The notes below the pieces were generated by a model. The model saw only the letters and a program-made list of their open reading frames with translations. It did no database searches and had not been told where the DNA came from. Below, piece by piece: positions 25,000-33,154 of a stretch of DNA of 42,172 nucleotides. The position numbers and the translations under genes were made by a program. Positions within the stretch are counted from its first letter, which is position 1. Every line of letters starts with the position of its first letter. This DNA is from Pseudomonas sp. PB106 (GTDB taxonomy: Bacteria; Pseudomonadota; Gammaproteobacteria; Pseudomonadales; Pseudomonadaceae), in the NCBI RefSeq assembly GCF_009764645.1, contig NZ_RWIM01000225.1:1-42172 (forward strand), in the 5' to 3' direction.

Positions 25000-25905
25000 T
25001 CAAGACTTTGCTGGATATTCGCGGTGCATCTGTTCGAGCAGTGCATCCTTGTCCAGCCACAGCTGATTGATCCAGCCCTGAAACTGCAAACGATACTCGC
25101 CGTCCTGATCGTAGTTCTTGCCGATGAATTGCTGCGGAATTTTCAGCTCTTCAAAGTGCACCACCACGTCGCGCACATTGCCGCAGAGCAAATCCCAGAA
25201 CCCCGGACGCCCGGCCGGGTAGTGAATCGTCACGTTGACGATCGACTCCAGTTGCTCGCCCATCGCATCCAGCACAAAGGCAATCCCGCCAGCCTTCGGT
25301 TTGAGCAGGTATTTGAACGGCGATTGCTGCTGCGCATGCTTGGCTTCGGTGAAGCGCGTGCCCTCGACGAAGTTGAAAATCCCCACCGGGTTATGGCGAA
25401 ACTTCGCGCAGGTTTTGCGGGTGGTTTCGAGGTCTTTGCCTTTCTTCTCCGGGTGCTTGGCGAGGTACGCTTTGGAGTAGCGCTTCATGAACGGAAAGCC
25501 CAGCGCCCACCAGGCCAGACCAATCACTGGCACCCAGATCAGCTCCTGCTTGAGGAAGAATTTCAGCGGCTGAATCCGGCGGTTGAGCACGTATTGCAGC
25601 ACCAGAATATCGACCCAGCTCTGGTGGTTGCTGGTGATCAGGTACGAGTGCTTGTAGTCCAGACCTTGCAGGCCACTGACGTGCCAGCGGGTGCGGCGCA
25701 CCAGGTTCATCCAGCCTTTGTTGTTGCTGATCCACGCTTCATGGGTGTGGCTCATCAGCCAACCAGCGATGCGCTGAGTAAAGGCGAACGGCAAAGCCTT
25801 GACCAGCGCCACGCAGAACAGAAACGAGCACAGCAGAATCGTGTTGAGCGCCAACAGCAGCGAGGCGATCACGCCGCGCACGGGTGCAGGTAGAAAATCC
25901 AGCAT
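25000..25905 (-). CDS. Membrane acyltransferase, YihG-like PlsC family
   Basis: This 301-residue protein has an N-terminal hydrophobic segment (about 15-37) and the acyltransferase motifs NHQSWVD (H94...D99, HX4D) and FVEGTRFT. It resembles E. coli YihG, an inner-membrane acyltransferase acting on lysophospholipid or phospholipid substrates. Its ATG begins directly after the pta stop with no spacer, so it is probably translated with pta. The substrate is not certain. Confidence 0.88.
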   Translation of the reverse strand: MLDFLPAPVRGVIASLLLALNTILLCSFLFCVALVKALPFAFTQRIAGWLMSHTHEAWISNNKGWMNLVRRTRWHVSGLQGLDYKHSYLITSNHQSWVDILVLQYVLNRRIQPLKFFLKQELIWVPVIGLAWWALGFPFMKRYSKAYLAKHPEKKGKDLETTRKTCAKFRHNPVGIFNFVEGTRFTEAKHAQQQSPFKYLLKPKAGGIAFVLDAMGEQLESIVNVTIHYPAGRPGFWDLLCGNVRDVVVHFEELKIPQQFIGKNYDQDGEYRLQFQGWINQLWLDKDALLEQMHREYPAKS

Positions 25906-28005
25906 TTACACATCCATAGGTCGGTTGGCGGCTTGAATCGCGGTGAGGGCGATGGTGTAGACGATGTCGTCGACTTGTGCGCCGCGTGGCAAATCATTCA
26001 CCGGTTTGCGCAGGCCTTGCAGCATCGGCCCGAGGCTGACGCAATCGGCGCTGCGTTGCACGGCTTTGTGCGTGGTGTTGCCGGTGTTCAGATCGGGGAA
26101 GACGAACACCGTAGCGCGACCGGCAACCTGACTGTTCGGCGCCAGTTGCCGGGCGACTTCTGCGTTGGCGGCAGCATCGTATTGCAACGGGCCGTCGATC
26201 AGCAGCGAGTGCTGTTGTTCGTGGGCGAGCAGGGTGGCTTCGCGGACTTTCTCGACTTCTTCGCCGGTCGCCGATTCGCCGCTGGAGTAACTGATCATCG
26301 CCACGCGCGGTGTGATGCCGAACGCCGCGGCCGAGTCGGCGCTTTGCAACGCAATCTCGGCCAGTTCGGTGGCGCTTGGGTGCGGGTTCATCACGCAGTC
26401 GCCGTACACCAGCACCTCTTCCGGGAACAGCATGAAAAACACCGACGACACCAGCGTGCAGCCCGGTGCGGTCTTGATCAGTTGCAGAGCCGGGCGGATG
26501 GTGTTGGCGGTGGTGTTGATCACGCCGGAAACCAAGCCGTCGACCTCATCCAGTGCGAGCATCATGGTGCCGATCACCACAGTGTCTTCCAACTGTTGCT
26601 CGGCCATCGGCGCATTCAGGCTTTTGGTTTTGCGCAGGGCTACCATCGGCTCGACGTAGCGTTCGCGGATCAGATCCGGATCGAGAATCTCCAGCCCCGG
26701 CGGCAACACAATGCCTTGCGCGCGGGCCACGGCTTCGACGTCTTCTGGTTTTGCCAGCAACACGCAACGAGCAATCCCGCGTTCCTGACAGATCGCCGCC
26801 GCTTGCACGGTGAACGGCTCGCTGCCTTCAGGCAGGACGATGCGCTTGTTCGCCGCTTGCGCGCGCTGGATCAACTGATAGCGGAACACCGCCGGCGACA
26901 GGCGCATTTCCCGTGGCGTGCCGCAGCGCTGGTGCAGCCACTTGGCGTCGAGATGGCTGGCGACGAAATCGGTGATGATCTCCGCACGCTCGCGGTCATC
27001 GATGGGGATTTCCTTGTTCAAACCGTTGAGCAGGTTGGCGGTGTCGTAGGAGCCGGTGCTCACCGACAGCACCGGCAGACCGGCCTGAAGAGCGCCACGG
27101 CACAGGTCCATGATGCGCGGATCGGGCAGGGTGTCGCTGGTCAGCAACAGCCCGGCCAGCGGCACGCCGTTGATTGCCGCGAGGCTGACGGCGAGGATGA
27201 TGTCGTCGCGATCCCCCGGCGTCACCACCAGCACGCCGGGCTTGAGCAGCTCGACAGTGTTGCGCATGGTCCGCGCACAAATGATGATTTTGGTCATCCG
27301 GCGGGTTTCGTAATCACCGGCGTTGAGCACTTGCGCGCCCATCAGGTCGGCGACGTCGCGGGTGCGCGGAGCGTTGAGTTCCGGTTGATATGGAATGCAG
27401 CCAAGCAAGCGGAAATCCCCGCTGCGCAGCAATGGCGAATGTTCTTTAAGACGCGCGGCGAAGGCGTCCATGCTTTCCTCGGTTTTGACCTTGTTAAGAA
27501 TCACGCCGAGGACTTTCGGATCTTTCGGACCGCCAAACATTTGCGCCTGCAGTTCGACGCGGCCGGAGAGTTCGGCGAGTACTTCGTTTTCCGGTGCCGA
27601 GACCAGAATCACCTCGGCATCGAGGCTCTTGGCCAAGTGCAGATTGACCCGCGCGGCGTAACTGGCACTGCGAGTCGGCACCATGCCTTCGACGACCAGC
27701 ACGTCTTTGCCGATGGCGGCTTGTTGATAGAGGGTGATGATTTCTTCGAGCAGCTCATCAAGCTGACCGTCGCCGAGCATCCGCTCGACGTGGGCCAGGC
27801 CCAACGGTTGCGGCGGTTTCAGGCCGTGGGTGCGTGCCACCAGTTCGGTGGAACGCTCCGGGCCGGTGTCGCCTGGGTGGGGCTGGGCAATCGGTTTGAA
27901 GAAACCGACTTTCAGACCCGCTCGCTCAAGCGTACGCACCAGCCCAAGGCTGATGGAGGTCAGACCCACACCAAAATCGGTGGGGGCGATAAAAAAAGTT
28001 TGCAT
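25906..28005 (-). CDS. pta: Phosphate acetyltransferase, long form
   Basis: This 699-residue enzyme interconverts acetyl-CoA and acetyl phosphate. It has the three-domain long form: a BioD-like P-loop domain (about 1-200), a DRTGG domain (about 215-330), and a catalytic PTA_PTB domain (about 375-695). Acetate kinase (ackA), usually adjacent in enterics, is not in this window. The acyltransferase gene follows without a gap. Confidence 0.96.
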   Translation of the reverse strand: MQTFFIAPTDFGVGLTSISLGLVRTLERAGLKVGFFKPIAQPHPGDTGPERSTELVARTHGLKPPQPLGLAHVERMLGDGQLDELLEEIITLYQQAAIGKDVLVVEGMVPTRSASYAARVNLHLAKSLDAEVILVSAPENEVLAELSGRVELQAQMFGGPKDPKVLGVILNKVKTEESMDAFAARLKEHSPLLRSGDFRLLGCIPYQPELNAPRTRDVADLMGAQVLNAGDYETRRMTKIIICARTMRNTVELLKPGVLVVTPGDRDDIILAVSLAAINGVPLAGLLLTSDTLPDPRIMDLCRGALQAGLPVLSVSTGSYDTANLLNGLNKEIPIDDRERAEIITDFVASHLDAKWLHQRCGTPREMRLSPAVFRYQLIQRAQAANKRIVLPEGSEPFTVQAAAICQERGIARCVLLAKPEDVEAVARAQGIVLPPGLEILDPDLIRERYVEPMVALRKTKSLNAPMAEQQLEDTVVIGTMMLALDEVDGLVSGVINTTANTIRPALQLIKTAPGCTLVSSVFFMLFPEEVLVYGDCVMNPHPSATELAEIALQSADSAAAFGITPRVAMISYSSGESATGEEVEKVREATLLAHEQQHSLLIDGPLQYDAAANAEVARQLAPNSQVAGRATVFVFPDLNTGNTTHKAVQRSADCVSLGPMLQGLRKPVNDLPRGAQVDDIVYTIALTAIQAANRPMDV

Positions 28006-28065
28006 GCGAATTCTCTAAAGTTGCATGGCAATGGCGATCATCTATCTCTGACGATCTGCCGAAAT

Positions 28066-28347
28066 TCAGTCGCCAAGGTTAGCGCTAACCGAGCCTTGTG
28101 CGCACCAACCGCAGGCAAAGGGTTGGCCTATTTTTTCAATACGTTGCGCCGGGTCGAGCACCCAAGCGCGGGATTGCCAGGGCGGCTGATGGCGCAGGTG
28201 CTGGGTGTGGCCACAGGAAAGCTCGGCCACCCAATGGCCGTCTTCGTCTTGATGGAAGCCTGTGATCGTCGAAACCCGTTTGTCCGGGTTGTGTTCGCTT
28301 TCGCGCGATTGCTTCGCTAAACTTGGCCTTTCTATATTCTTCTGCAA
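28066..28347 (-). CDS. DUF3565 small putative zinc-binding protein
   Basis: This small protein of about 93 residues has the core ITGFHQDEDGHWVAELSCGH, then HTQHLRHQPPW and a C-terminal CGWC. The Cys-Gly-His and Cys-x-x-Cys elements suggest a zinc site. The function of the family is unknown. The start is uncertain: a TTG at 28347 is used here, and an ATG at 28362 would overlap the divergent fklB start codon. The conserved core begins only near 28270. It is divergent from the SlyD-like gene. Confidence 0.78.
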   Translation of the reverse strand: MQKNIERPSLAKQSRESEHNPDKRVSTITGFHQDEDGHWVAELSCGHTQHLRHQPPWQSRAWVLDPAQRIEKIGQPFACGWCAQGSVSANLGD

Positions 28348-28360
28348 AAGGTCTCGCCCC

Positions 28361-28846
28361 ATGCTGATCGCCGCCAATAAGGCTGTCTCCATCGACTATA
28401 CCCTGACCAACGACGCTGGTGAGGTCATCGACAGCTCCGCCGGCGGCGCTCCGCTGGTCTACCTGCAAGGCGCAGGCAACATCATCCCGGGCCTGGAAAA
28501 AGCTCTGGAAGGCAAAGCCGTTGGTGATGAGCTGGAAGTTTCCGTTGAACCGGAAGACGCTTACGGCGAATACGCTGCTGAACTGGTCAGCACCCTGAGC
28601 CGCAGCATGTTCGAAGGCGTTGACGAGCTGGAAGTCGGCATGCAGTTCCACGCTTCGGCGCCGGACGGCCAGATGCAAATTGTCACCATCCGTGACCTCG
28701 ACGGCGACGACGTAACCGTCGACGGTAACCACCCACTGGCCGGTCAGCGCCTGAACTTCAAAGTGAAGATCGTTGCTATCCGTGACGCCAGCGAAGAAGA
28801 AATCGCTCATGGCCACGTCCATGGCGAAGGTGGCCATCACCACTGA
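28361..28846 (+). CDS. FKBP-type peptidyl-prolyl isomerase, SlyD-like
   Basis: This 161-residue protein has an FKBP domain interrupted by an IF (insert-in-flap) chaperone domain (about 65-120) and a histidine-rich end, HGHVHGEGGHHH. SlyD proteins fold prolyl-containing proteins and bind nickel through such tails. I chose the ATG at 28361 with an AAAGG site upstream, because the longer in-frame start adds 33 residues that fall in the divergent DUF3565 region. A terminator follows. Confidence 0.93.
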   Translation: MLIAANKAVSIDYTLTNDAGEVIDSSAGGAPLVYLQGAGNIIPGLEKALEGKAVGDELEVSVEPEDAYGEYAAELVSTLSRSMFEGVDELEVGMQFHASAPDGQMQIVTIRDLDGDDVTVDGNHPLAGQRLNFKVKIVAIRDASEEEIAHGHVHGEGGHHH

Positions 28847-28876
28847 TTTTCTGCGCTAAGCTTTCGAGAACTGGAG

Positions 28877-28898
28877 AGGCGCCTGCGGGCGCCTTTTT
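28877..28898 (+). terminator. Intrinsic terminator after the SlyD-like gene
   Basis: AGGCGCC (28877-28883), loop TGCG, GGCGCCT (28888-28894), then T-run. Confidence 0.88.
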
Positions 28899-28970
28899 AG
28901 TCCGCGGCTGTCCTTGGTAGCCTCGCCAAGTGGCTGTTTCGAGAAGAACACGGGAATCCTGGAGTACGTC

Positions 28971-29453
28971 ATGAGTGCTTTTCACGACCTTAAGTTGACA
29001 GCCCTGGATGGTCAGGAGCTACCGCTGGCACCGTTCAAGGGCCAAGTCGTGCTGGTGGTCAACGTCGCCTCCAAATGCGGCTTGACCCCTCAGTACGCGG
29101 CGCTGGAAAACCTCTATCAGCAGTTCAAAGGCAAGGGCTTCAGTGTCTTGGGCCTGCCGTGCAACCAGTTTGCCGGCCAGGAACCAGGCACTGAACAGGA
29201 AATTCAGGACTTCTGCAGCCTCAACTATGGCGTGACGTTTCCGTTGTCGAGCAAGCTCGAAGTCAACGGCCACGATCGTCATCAGTTGTACCGCTTGCTG
29301 GCGGGCGAGGGCGCGGAGTTTCCCGGTGACATCACCTGGAATTTCGAGAAATTCCTGCTCGGCAAGGACGGTCGGGTGCTGGCGCGATTCTCGCCACGCA
29401 CGGCGCCGGATGATCCAACGGTTGTTCAGGCGATCGAAAAAGCCCTGGGCTGA
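28971..29453 (+). CDS. Glutathione peroxidase (thioredoxin-type peroxidase family)
   Basis: This 160-residue protein reduces hydroperoxides. The peroxidatic cysteine is C36 in NVASKCGLTPQY. The second conserved stretch is GLPCNQFAGQEPG, which carries the catalytic Gln, and WNFEKFLLGKDG supplies the Trp and Asn. It uses Cys rather than selenocysteine, so it may draw electrons from thioredoxin. I chose the ATG at 28971 (MSAFHDLKLTALDG), preceded by a GGAG site. It is a single-gene unit bounded by terminators. Confidence 0.94.
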   Translation: MSAFHDLKLTALDGQELPLAPFKGQVVLVVNVASKCGLTPQYAALENLYQQFKGKGFSVLGLPCNQFAGQEPGTEQEIQDFCSLNYGVTFPLSSKLEVNGHDRHQLYRLLAGEGAEFPGDITWNFEKFLLGKDGRVLARFSPRTAPDDPTVVQAIEKALG

Positions 29454-29460
29454 ACCGCAA

Positions 29461-29491
29461 AAATCGCAGCCATCGGGCTGCGATTTTTTTT
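29461..29491 (+). terminator. Intrinsic terminator after the glutathione peroxidase gene
   Basis: AAATCGCAGCC (29461-29471), loop ATCG, GGCTGCGATTT (29476-29486), then T-run. The stem is 11 bases. Confidence 0.9.
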
Positions 29492-29611
29492 GCCTGCCTT
29501 TTGACCCTTAATCATTCAGATCAATAATGCTTTCGTGTTGGCGTCATGACGCATATTATCGCCGTCATATGGTTTTATGCCCTGTCGATAACGTTTTCGT
29601 GGAGCCCTTCG

Positions 29612-30715
29612 ATGCCCGTTCAAGCCTTGTTCAAACCGTTCCAACTCGGTGCCCTCGAACTGCCGACCCGTGTGGTCATGGCGCCAATGACACGCTCGTT
29701 CTCTCCGGGCGGCGTGCCTAATTCGAAAGTCATCGAGTACTACCGTCGTCGCGCGGCGGCCGGTGTTGGCCTGATCATCACTGAAGGCACCACCGTCGGT
29801 CACATTGCCTCCAATGGCTACCCGAACGTGCCGCAGTTCTTCGGTGAAGCGCCATTGGCCGGCTGGAAAAAAGTCGTCGACGCGGTTCACGCTGAAGGCG
29901 GCAAGATCGTTCCGCAACTGTGGCACGTCGGCAGTGTGCGCCGCATTGGCACCGAGCCGGACGCCAGCGTGCCGGGTTACGGTCCGTCGGAAAAACTCAA
30001 GGACGGTCAGGTCGTGGTGCACGGCATGACCCAGCAAGACATCCAGGACGTGATTGCTGCCTTCGCCCAAGCGGCCAAGGATGCAAAAAGCATCGGCATG
30101 GACGGTGTGGAAATCCATGGTGCCCACGGTTATCTGGTCGACCAGTTCTTCTGGGAAGGCAGCAACCAGCGCACCGACGAATACGGCGGCAGCCTCGCCA
30201 ACCGTTCGCGCTTTGCCATCGAGTTGATTCAAGCCGTACGCGCTGCGGTCGGCGAAGGTTTCCCGATCATCTTCCGTTTCTCGCAGTGGAAGCAGCAGGA
30301 TTACACCGCGCGTCTGGTGCAAACCCCGGAAGCGCTGGGCGATTTCCTCAAGCCGTTGTCCGACGCTGGCGTGGACATTTTCCATTGCTCGACGCGACGT
30401 TTCTGGGAGCCTGAGTTCGACGGCTCTGACCTGAACCTGGCGGGCTGGACCCGCAAGCTGACCGGCAAACCGACCATCACCGTCGGCAGCGTCGGCCTCG
30501 ATGGCGAGTTCCTGCAGTTCATGGTCAATACCGACAAGGTCGCGCAACCGGCCAGTCTGGAGAACCTGCTAGAGCGTCTGAACAATGAGGAATTCGATCT
30601 GGTGGCAGTCGGCCGTGCGCTGCTGGTCGATCCGGATTGGGCGCTGAAAGTCCGCGAAGGGCGTGAGCAGGACATCTTGCCATTCAGCCGTGAGGCGTTG
30701 ATGTCGCTGGTTTAA
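29612..30715 (+). CDS. Old yellow enzyme family NADH:flavin oxidoreductase
   Basis: This 367-residue FMN-dependent TIM-barrel reductase acts on activated alkenes or similar electrophiles. The substrate-binding pair reads HGAHGYL, a His-x-x-His pair rather than the His-x-x-Asn of classical OYE. The FMN and barrel motifs WEGSNQRTDEYGGSLANRSRF and AVGRALLVDPDW are intact. I chose the ATG at 29612 (MPVQALFKPF) behind GTGGAG. A longer start adds 22 unsupported residues. It is a single-gene unit, and the natural substrate is not known. Confidence 0.92.
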   Translation: MPVQALFKPFQLGALELPTRVVMAPMTRSFSPGGVPNSKVIEYYRRRAAAGVGLIITEGTTVGHIASNGYPNVPQFFGEAPLAGWKKVVDAVHAEGGKIVPQLWHVGSVRRIGTEPDASVPGYGPSEKLKDGQVVVHGMTQQDIQDVIAAFAQAAKDAKSIGMDGVEIHGAHGYLVDQFFWEGSNQRTDEYGGSLANRSRFAIELIQAVRAAVGEGFPIIFRFSQWKQQDYTARLVQTPEALGDFLKPLSDAGVDIFHCSTRRFWEPEFDGSDLNLAGWTRKLTGKPTITVGSVGLDGEFLQFMVNTDKVAQPASLENLLERLNNEEFDLVAVGRALLVDPDWALKVREGREQDILPFSREALMSLV

Positions 30716-30735
30716 CCAGCGCTCTCACTGACGCT

Positions 30736-30824
30736 ATCGCTGGCAAGCCAGCTCCCACAGGGTTTGAGGTGATCACAGTTGTTGTGGACACCAGTGAACC
30801 TGTGGGAGCTGGCTTGCCAGCGAT
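30736..30824. repeat. REP doublet, family 2
   Basis: Inverted 25-base arms (30736-30760 and 30800-30824) are identical to those at 24891-24981, with a different 39-base loop. It fills the gap between the convergent OYE and glycosyltransferase genes. Confidence 0.88.
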
Positions 30825-30848
30825 GGCGGCTTCAAACTCAGTAAAGAT

Positions 30849-32024
30849 TCAGGGCAGTGTCTGAGCCCCAGGCACCACCAACTCCCCCAGACAAGCCCCG
30901 CGCAAGTGCCCCTCAAACTGCTCGATAATCGCCGCCCATCCCTGACGACTCGCATGCTGCCGCGCATTCAGCCGCACACAGCGCAACGTCTCATCTTCCT
31001 CCAGCAACCACGCCGCCGCCTCACAAAACGCCTGCTCATCACCCGGCATCGCCAGCACGCCGTTGTAGCCATGGCGAATATGCTGCGCCGCCGCAGCCTG
31101 ATCGTAAGCCACCACGCCTAATCCTGAAGCCAGCGCCTCGAGCACCACATTGCCGAAAGTCTCAGTCAGGCTCGGAAACACAAACAGATCCCCGGATGCA
31201 TAGTGCGCCGCCAACGCTTCACCGCGCTGAGCCCCGCAGAAAATCGCCTCGGGCAGTTCCTTTTCCAGCGCTAGCCGTTGCGGCCCGTCGCCAACCACGA
31301 TCAGTTTCAGATTGCGTTGTGGATAACTGCTGCGCAGGGTGTCGAAAGTACGCTTGAGCAAGCGCAGATTTTTCTCCGGGGCGAGGCGTCCTACGTGAAT
31401 CACGGCGATATCGCGCTCGCCCAGACCCCATTTTTCACGCAGGGCATTCAGGCGTTTGCTCGGATGAAACAACTGGCTGTCGACACCGCGCGATAACAAT
31501 GCCAAACGCTCGAAATGCCGCCGCTCCAGTTCCAGGCGTTGACTGATACTGGGCACCAGCGTCGTGGCCGAGCGATTGTGGAACCAGCGCAAATAATGCG
31601 TGAGCATTCGCGTCAGCAAGCCGAGGCCATACTGACTGGTGTATTGCTGAAAGTTGGTGTGAAAACCGCTGACCACGGCAATGCCCAAACGCCGTGCCGC
31701 ACGCAGCGCCGACAACCCCAGCGGCCCTTCGGTGGCGATGTACAACACGTCCGGGCGCTGACGCTTCCAGCGACGCAGCAGTTTGTGCATCGACGACTGA
31801 CCCCATTGCAGCCCCGGATACCCCGGCAGCGGCCAGCCTCGGCAAAGCAGCAGCGCGTCATCTTCACTGCGCTGCGGATCACTGGCCTGACGCGGGCGCA
31901 CCAGATCGACACGGTGCCCGCGTGCGCGCAGGCCATCGCACAAGCGGCCAAGGGTATTGGCCACGCCGTTGATTTCAGGAGGGAAGGTTTCGCTGATGAG
32001 GGCGATGTGTAGAGCTGTCGTCAT
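30849..32024 (-). CDS. Family 4 glycosyltransferase (MgtA-like)
   Basis: This GT-B glycosyltransferase has 391 residues from the ATG at 32024. The N-terminal acceptor domain begins ALHIALISETFPPEINGVANTL. The GT4 donor domain has the phosphate site VGRLAPEKNLRLLKRTF, and FPSLTETFGNVVLEALASGLGVV carries the conserved EX7E motif. Relatives transfer mannose or glucuronate to lipid or polysaccharide acceptors, but the acceptor here is unknown. An in-frame ATG at 32048 would add 8 residues. Both ATGs lie inside a perfect palindrome and neither has a good ribosome site. Confidence 0.9.
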   Translation of the reverse strand: MTTALHIALISETFPPEINGVANTLGRLCDGLRARGHRVDLVRPRQASDPQRSEDDALLLCRGWPLPGYPGLQWGQSSMHKLLRRWKRQRPDVLYIATEGPLGLSALRAARRLGIAVVSGFHTNFQQYTSQYGLGLLTRMLTHYLRWFHNRSATTLVPSISQRLELERRHFERLALLSRGVDSQLFHPSKRLNALREKWGLGERDIAVIHVGRLAPEKNLRLLKRTFDTLRSSYPQRNLKLIVVGDGPQRLALEKELPEAIFCGAQRGEALAAHYASGDLFVFPSLTETFGNVVLEALASGLGVVAYDQAAAAQHIRHGYNGVLAMPGDEQAFCEAAAWLLEEDETLRCVRLNARQHASRQGWAAIIEQFEGHLRGACLGELVVPGAQTLP

Positions 32025-32049
32025 GGCCTCAGTGTCGACTGAGGCCATG
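32022..32049. promoter_or_regulatory. Perfect palindrome over the glycosyltransferase start
   Basis: CATGGCCTCAGT (32022-32033), loop GTCG, ACTGAGGCCATG (32038-32049). The 12-base arms contain both candidate start codons. It may be an mRNA hairpin limiting initiation or part of a bidirectional stem-loop. Confidence 0.65.
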
Positions 32050-32090
32050 TCGTCGTTATGACGTTCGGATGATGGATTTGTGACGCCGCC

Positions 32091-32843
32091 TTAGCGCTGC
32101 GTCACGAGATTCTCGGCACCGCGCTCGCGTACCCAGAACAACGTCGCGCCAGCCACGGCGGCCGGCATCATCAGGATGTTGACCACCGGAATCAGTAGCA
32201 CCAGATAGACAATCCCGCCGAAACTCATGCTCTGCCAGCGTTTCTGCCGCAGCCAGGCGAGCATCTCGTTCCAGCCCAGTTTGTGGTTGTCCGCCGGGTA
32301 GTCGATGTACTGGATCGCCATCATCCACACACCGAACAGCAGCCACAGCGGCGCGGCGATGATGTTCACCACCGGGATGAACGAGAGGATGAACAGGCCG
32401 ATGGCACGGGGCAGGAAATAGCCGAGTTTGCGCATCTCGCGGGCGAGGGTGCGCGGGATCATCGCGATCAGTTCGCCCCAACTGAAGGCCGGGAAATCGT
32501 CGGTGCCACGCACCACCACTTCGACTTTTTCCGCGAGGAACCCGTTGAACGGTGCGGCGATCACGTTGGCCAGCATGGTAAAGGTGAAAAACACCATCAG
32601 CGCCACCAGCACCACGAACAGCGGCCAGAGGATGTAACTGAGGAAACTCAGCCATTCCGGTAGCGATGGCATCAACGTGTCGACCCAGAGGCTGAACTGG
32701 TGGCCGGCCAGATAGATCAATCCGACGAACAGCACGAGGTTGATCAGCAGTGGCAACAACACGAACAGGCGCAAGCCTGGGCTCAAGACCAGTTTGAGGC
32801 CTTCGCGCAGGTATTGCGGTCCGGACAGAACAGGGGCGGGCAT
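32091..32843 (-). CDS. cysZ: Sulfate permease CysZ (EI24 family)
   Basis: This 250-residue membrane protein of the CysZ/EI24 family has about four hydrophobic segments and the family start PAPVLSGPQYLREGLKLV. CysZ lets sulfate enter for cysteine synthesis, which links it functionally to cysD-cysNC about 8 kb away. It stands alone, divergent from trxB. Confidence 0.93.
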   Translation of the reverse strand: MPAPVLSGPQYLREGLKLVLSPGLRLFVLLPLLINLVLFVGLIYLAGHQFSLWVDTLMPSLPEWLSFLSYILWPLFVVLVALMVFFTFTMLANVIAAPFNGFLAEKVEVVVRGTDDFPAFSWGELIAMIPRTLAREMRKLGYFLPRAIGLFILSFIPVVNIIAAPLWLLFGVWMMAIQYIDYPADNHKLGWNEMLAWLRQKRWQSMSFGGIVYLVLLIPVVNILMMPAAVAGATLFWVRERGAENLVTQR

Positions 32844-33074
32844 AAGGTGCTCCGAGCAAGGGAAAACGCGCCGACCTTACCGACTTTGCCACGGCTGTGA
32901 AAGCGCGGTAGAGCGATCGACATTCACTGTAACAAAGACGTCCATCTCATCAGTGTGTGGGCATAGAGACCACCTATGAGCTGGATTGTTAAACCGTATT
33001 TCCTTAATCTTGCCCCCCTCGATACGCTGCACCCAACTTTTTACAGGACTGTCGAGCTCACGCCTTCCCCAAGG

Positions 33075-33083
33075 TTATCCACA
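33075..33083 (+). other. DnaA-box-like 9-mer in the trxB leader
   Basis: TTATCCACA is a perfect E. coli-type DnaA box. It is single and lies 72 bases before trxB. The 311-base cysZ-trxB gap otherwise holds the terminator-like element at 33097 and no conserved ORF. Confidence 0.4.
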
Positions 33084-33096
33084 GTCCTTTTTTATT

Positions 33097-33130
33097 CCCG
33101 CCGGCAGTCCGGCGATCCGGGCCTTTTTTT
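33097..33130 (+). terminator. Terminator-like structure just upstream of trxB
   Basis: CCCG-CCGG-CAGT-CCGG-CGATC-CGGG is followed by seven T. It lies 25 bases before the trxB ATG, where it could act as an attenuator or end transcripts from upstream. Confidence 0.55.
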
Positions 33131-33154
33131 CGGCTCGGTCAACAGGAGCAGGTC

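Noticed and set aside
25933..28320. 795-codon open frame antisense to pta and its neighbour
   Set aside because: It mirrors the codon pattern of pta and runs through two genes and a divergent promoter region. No domain is visible.
33075..33083. Replication origin signal
   Set aside because: Only one DnaA-box 9-mer is present, with no A+T-rich unwinding region, dnaA, gyrB or other origin genes nearby.
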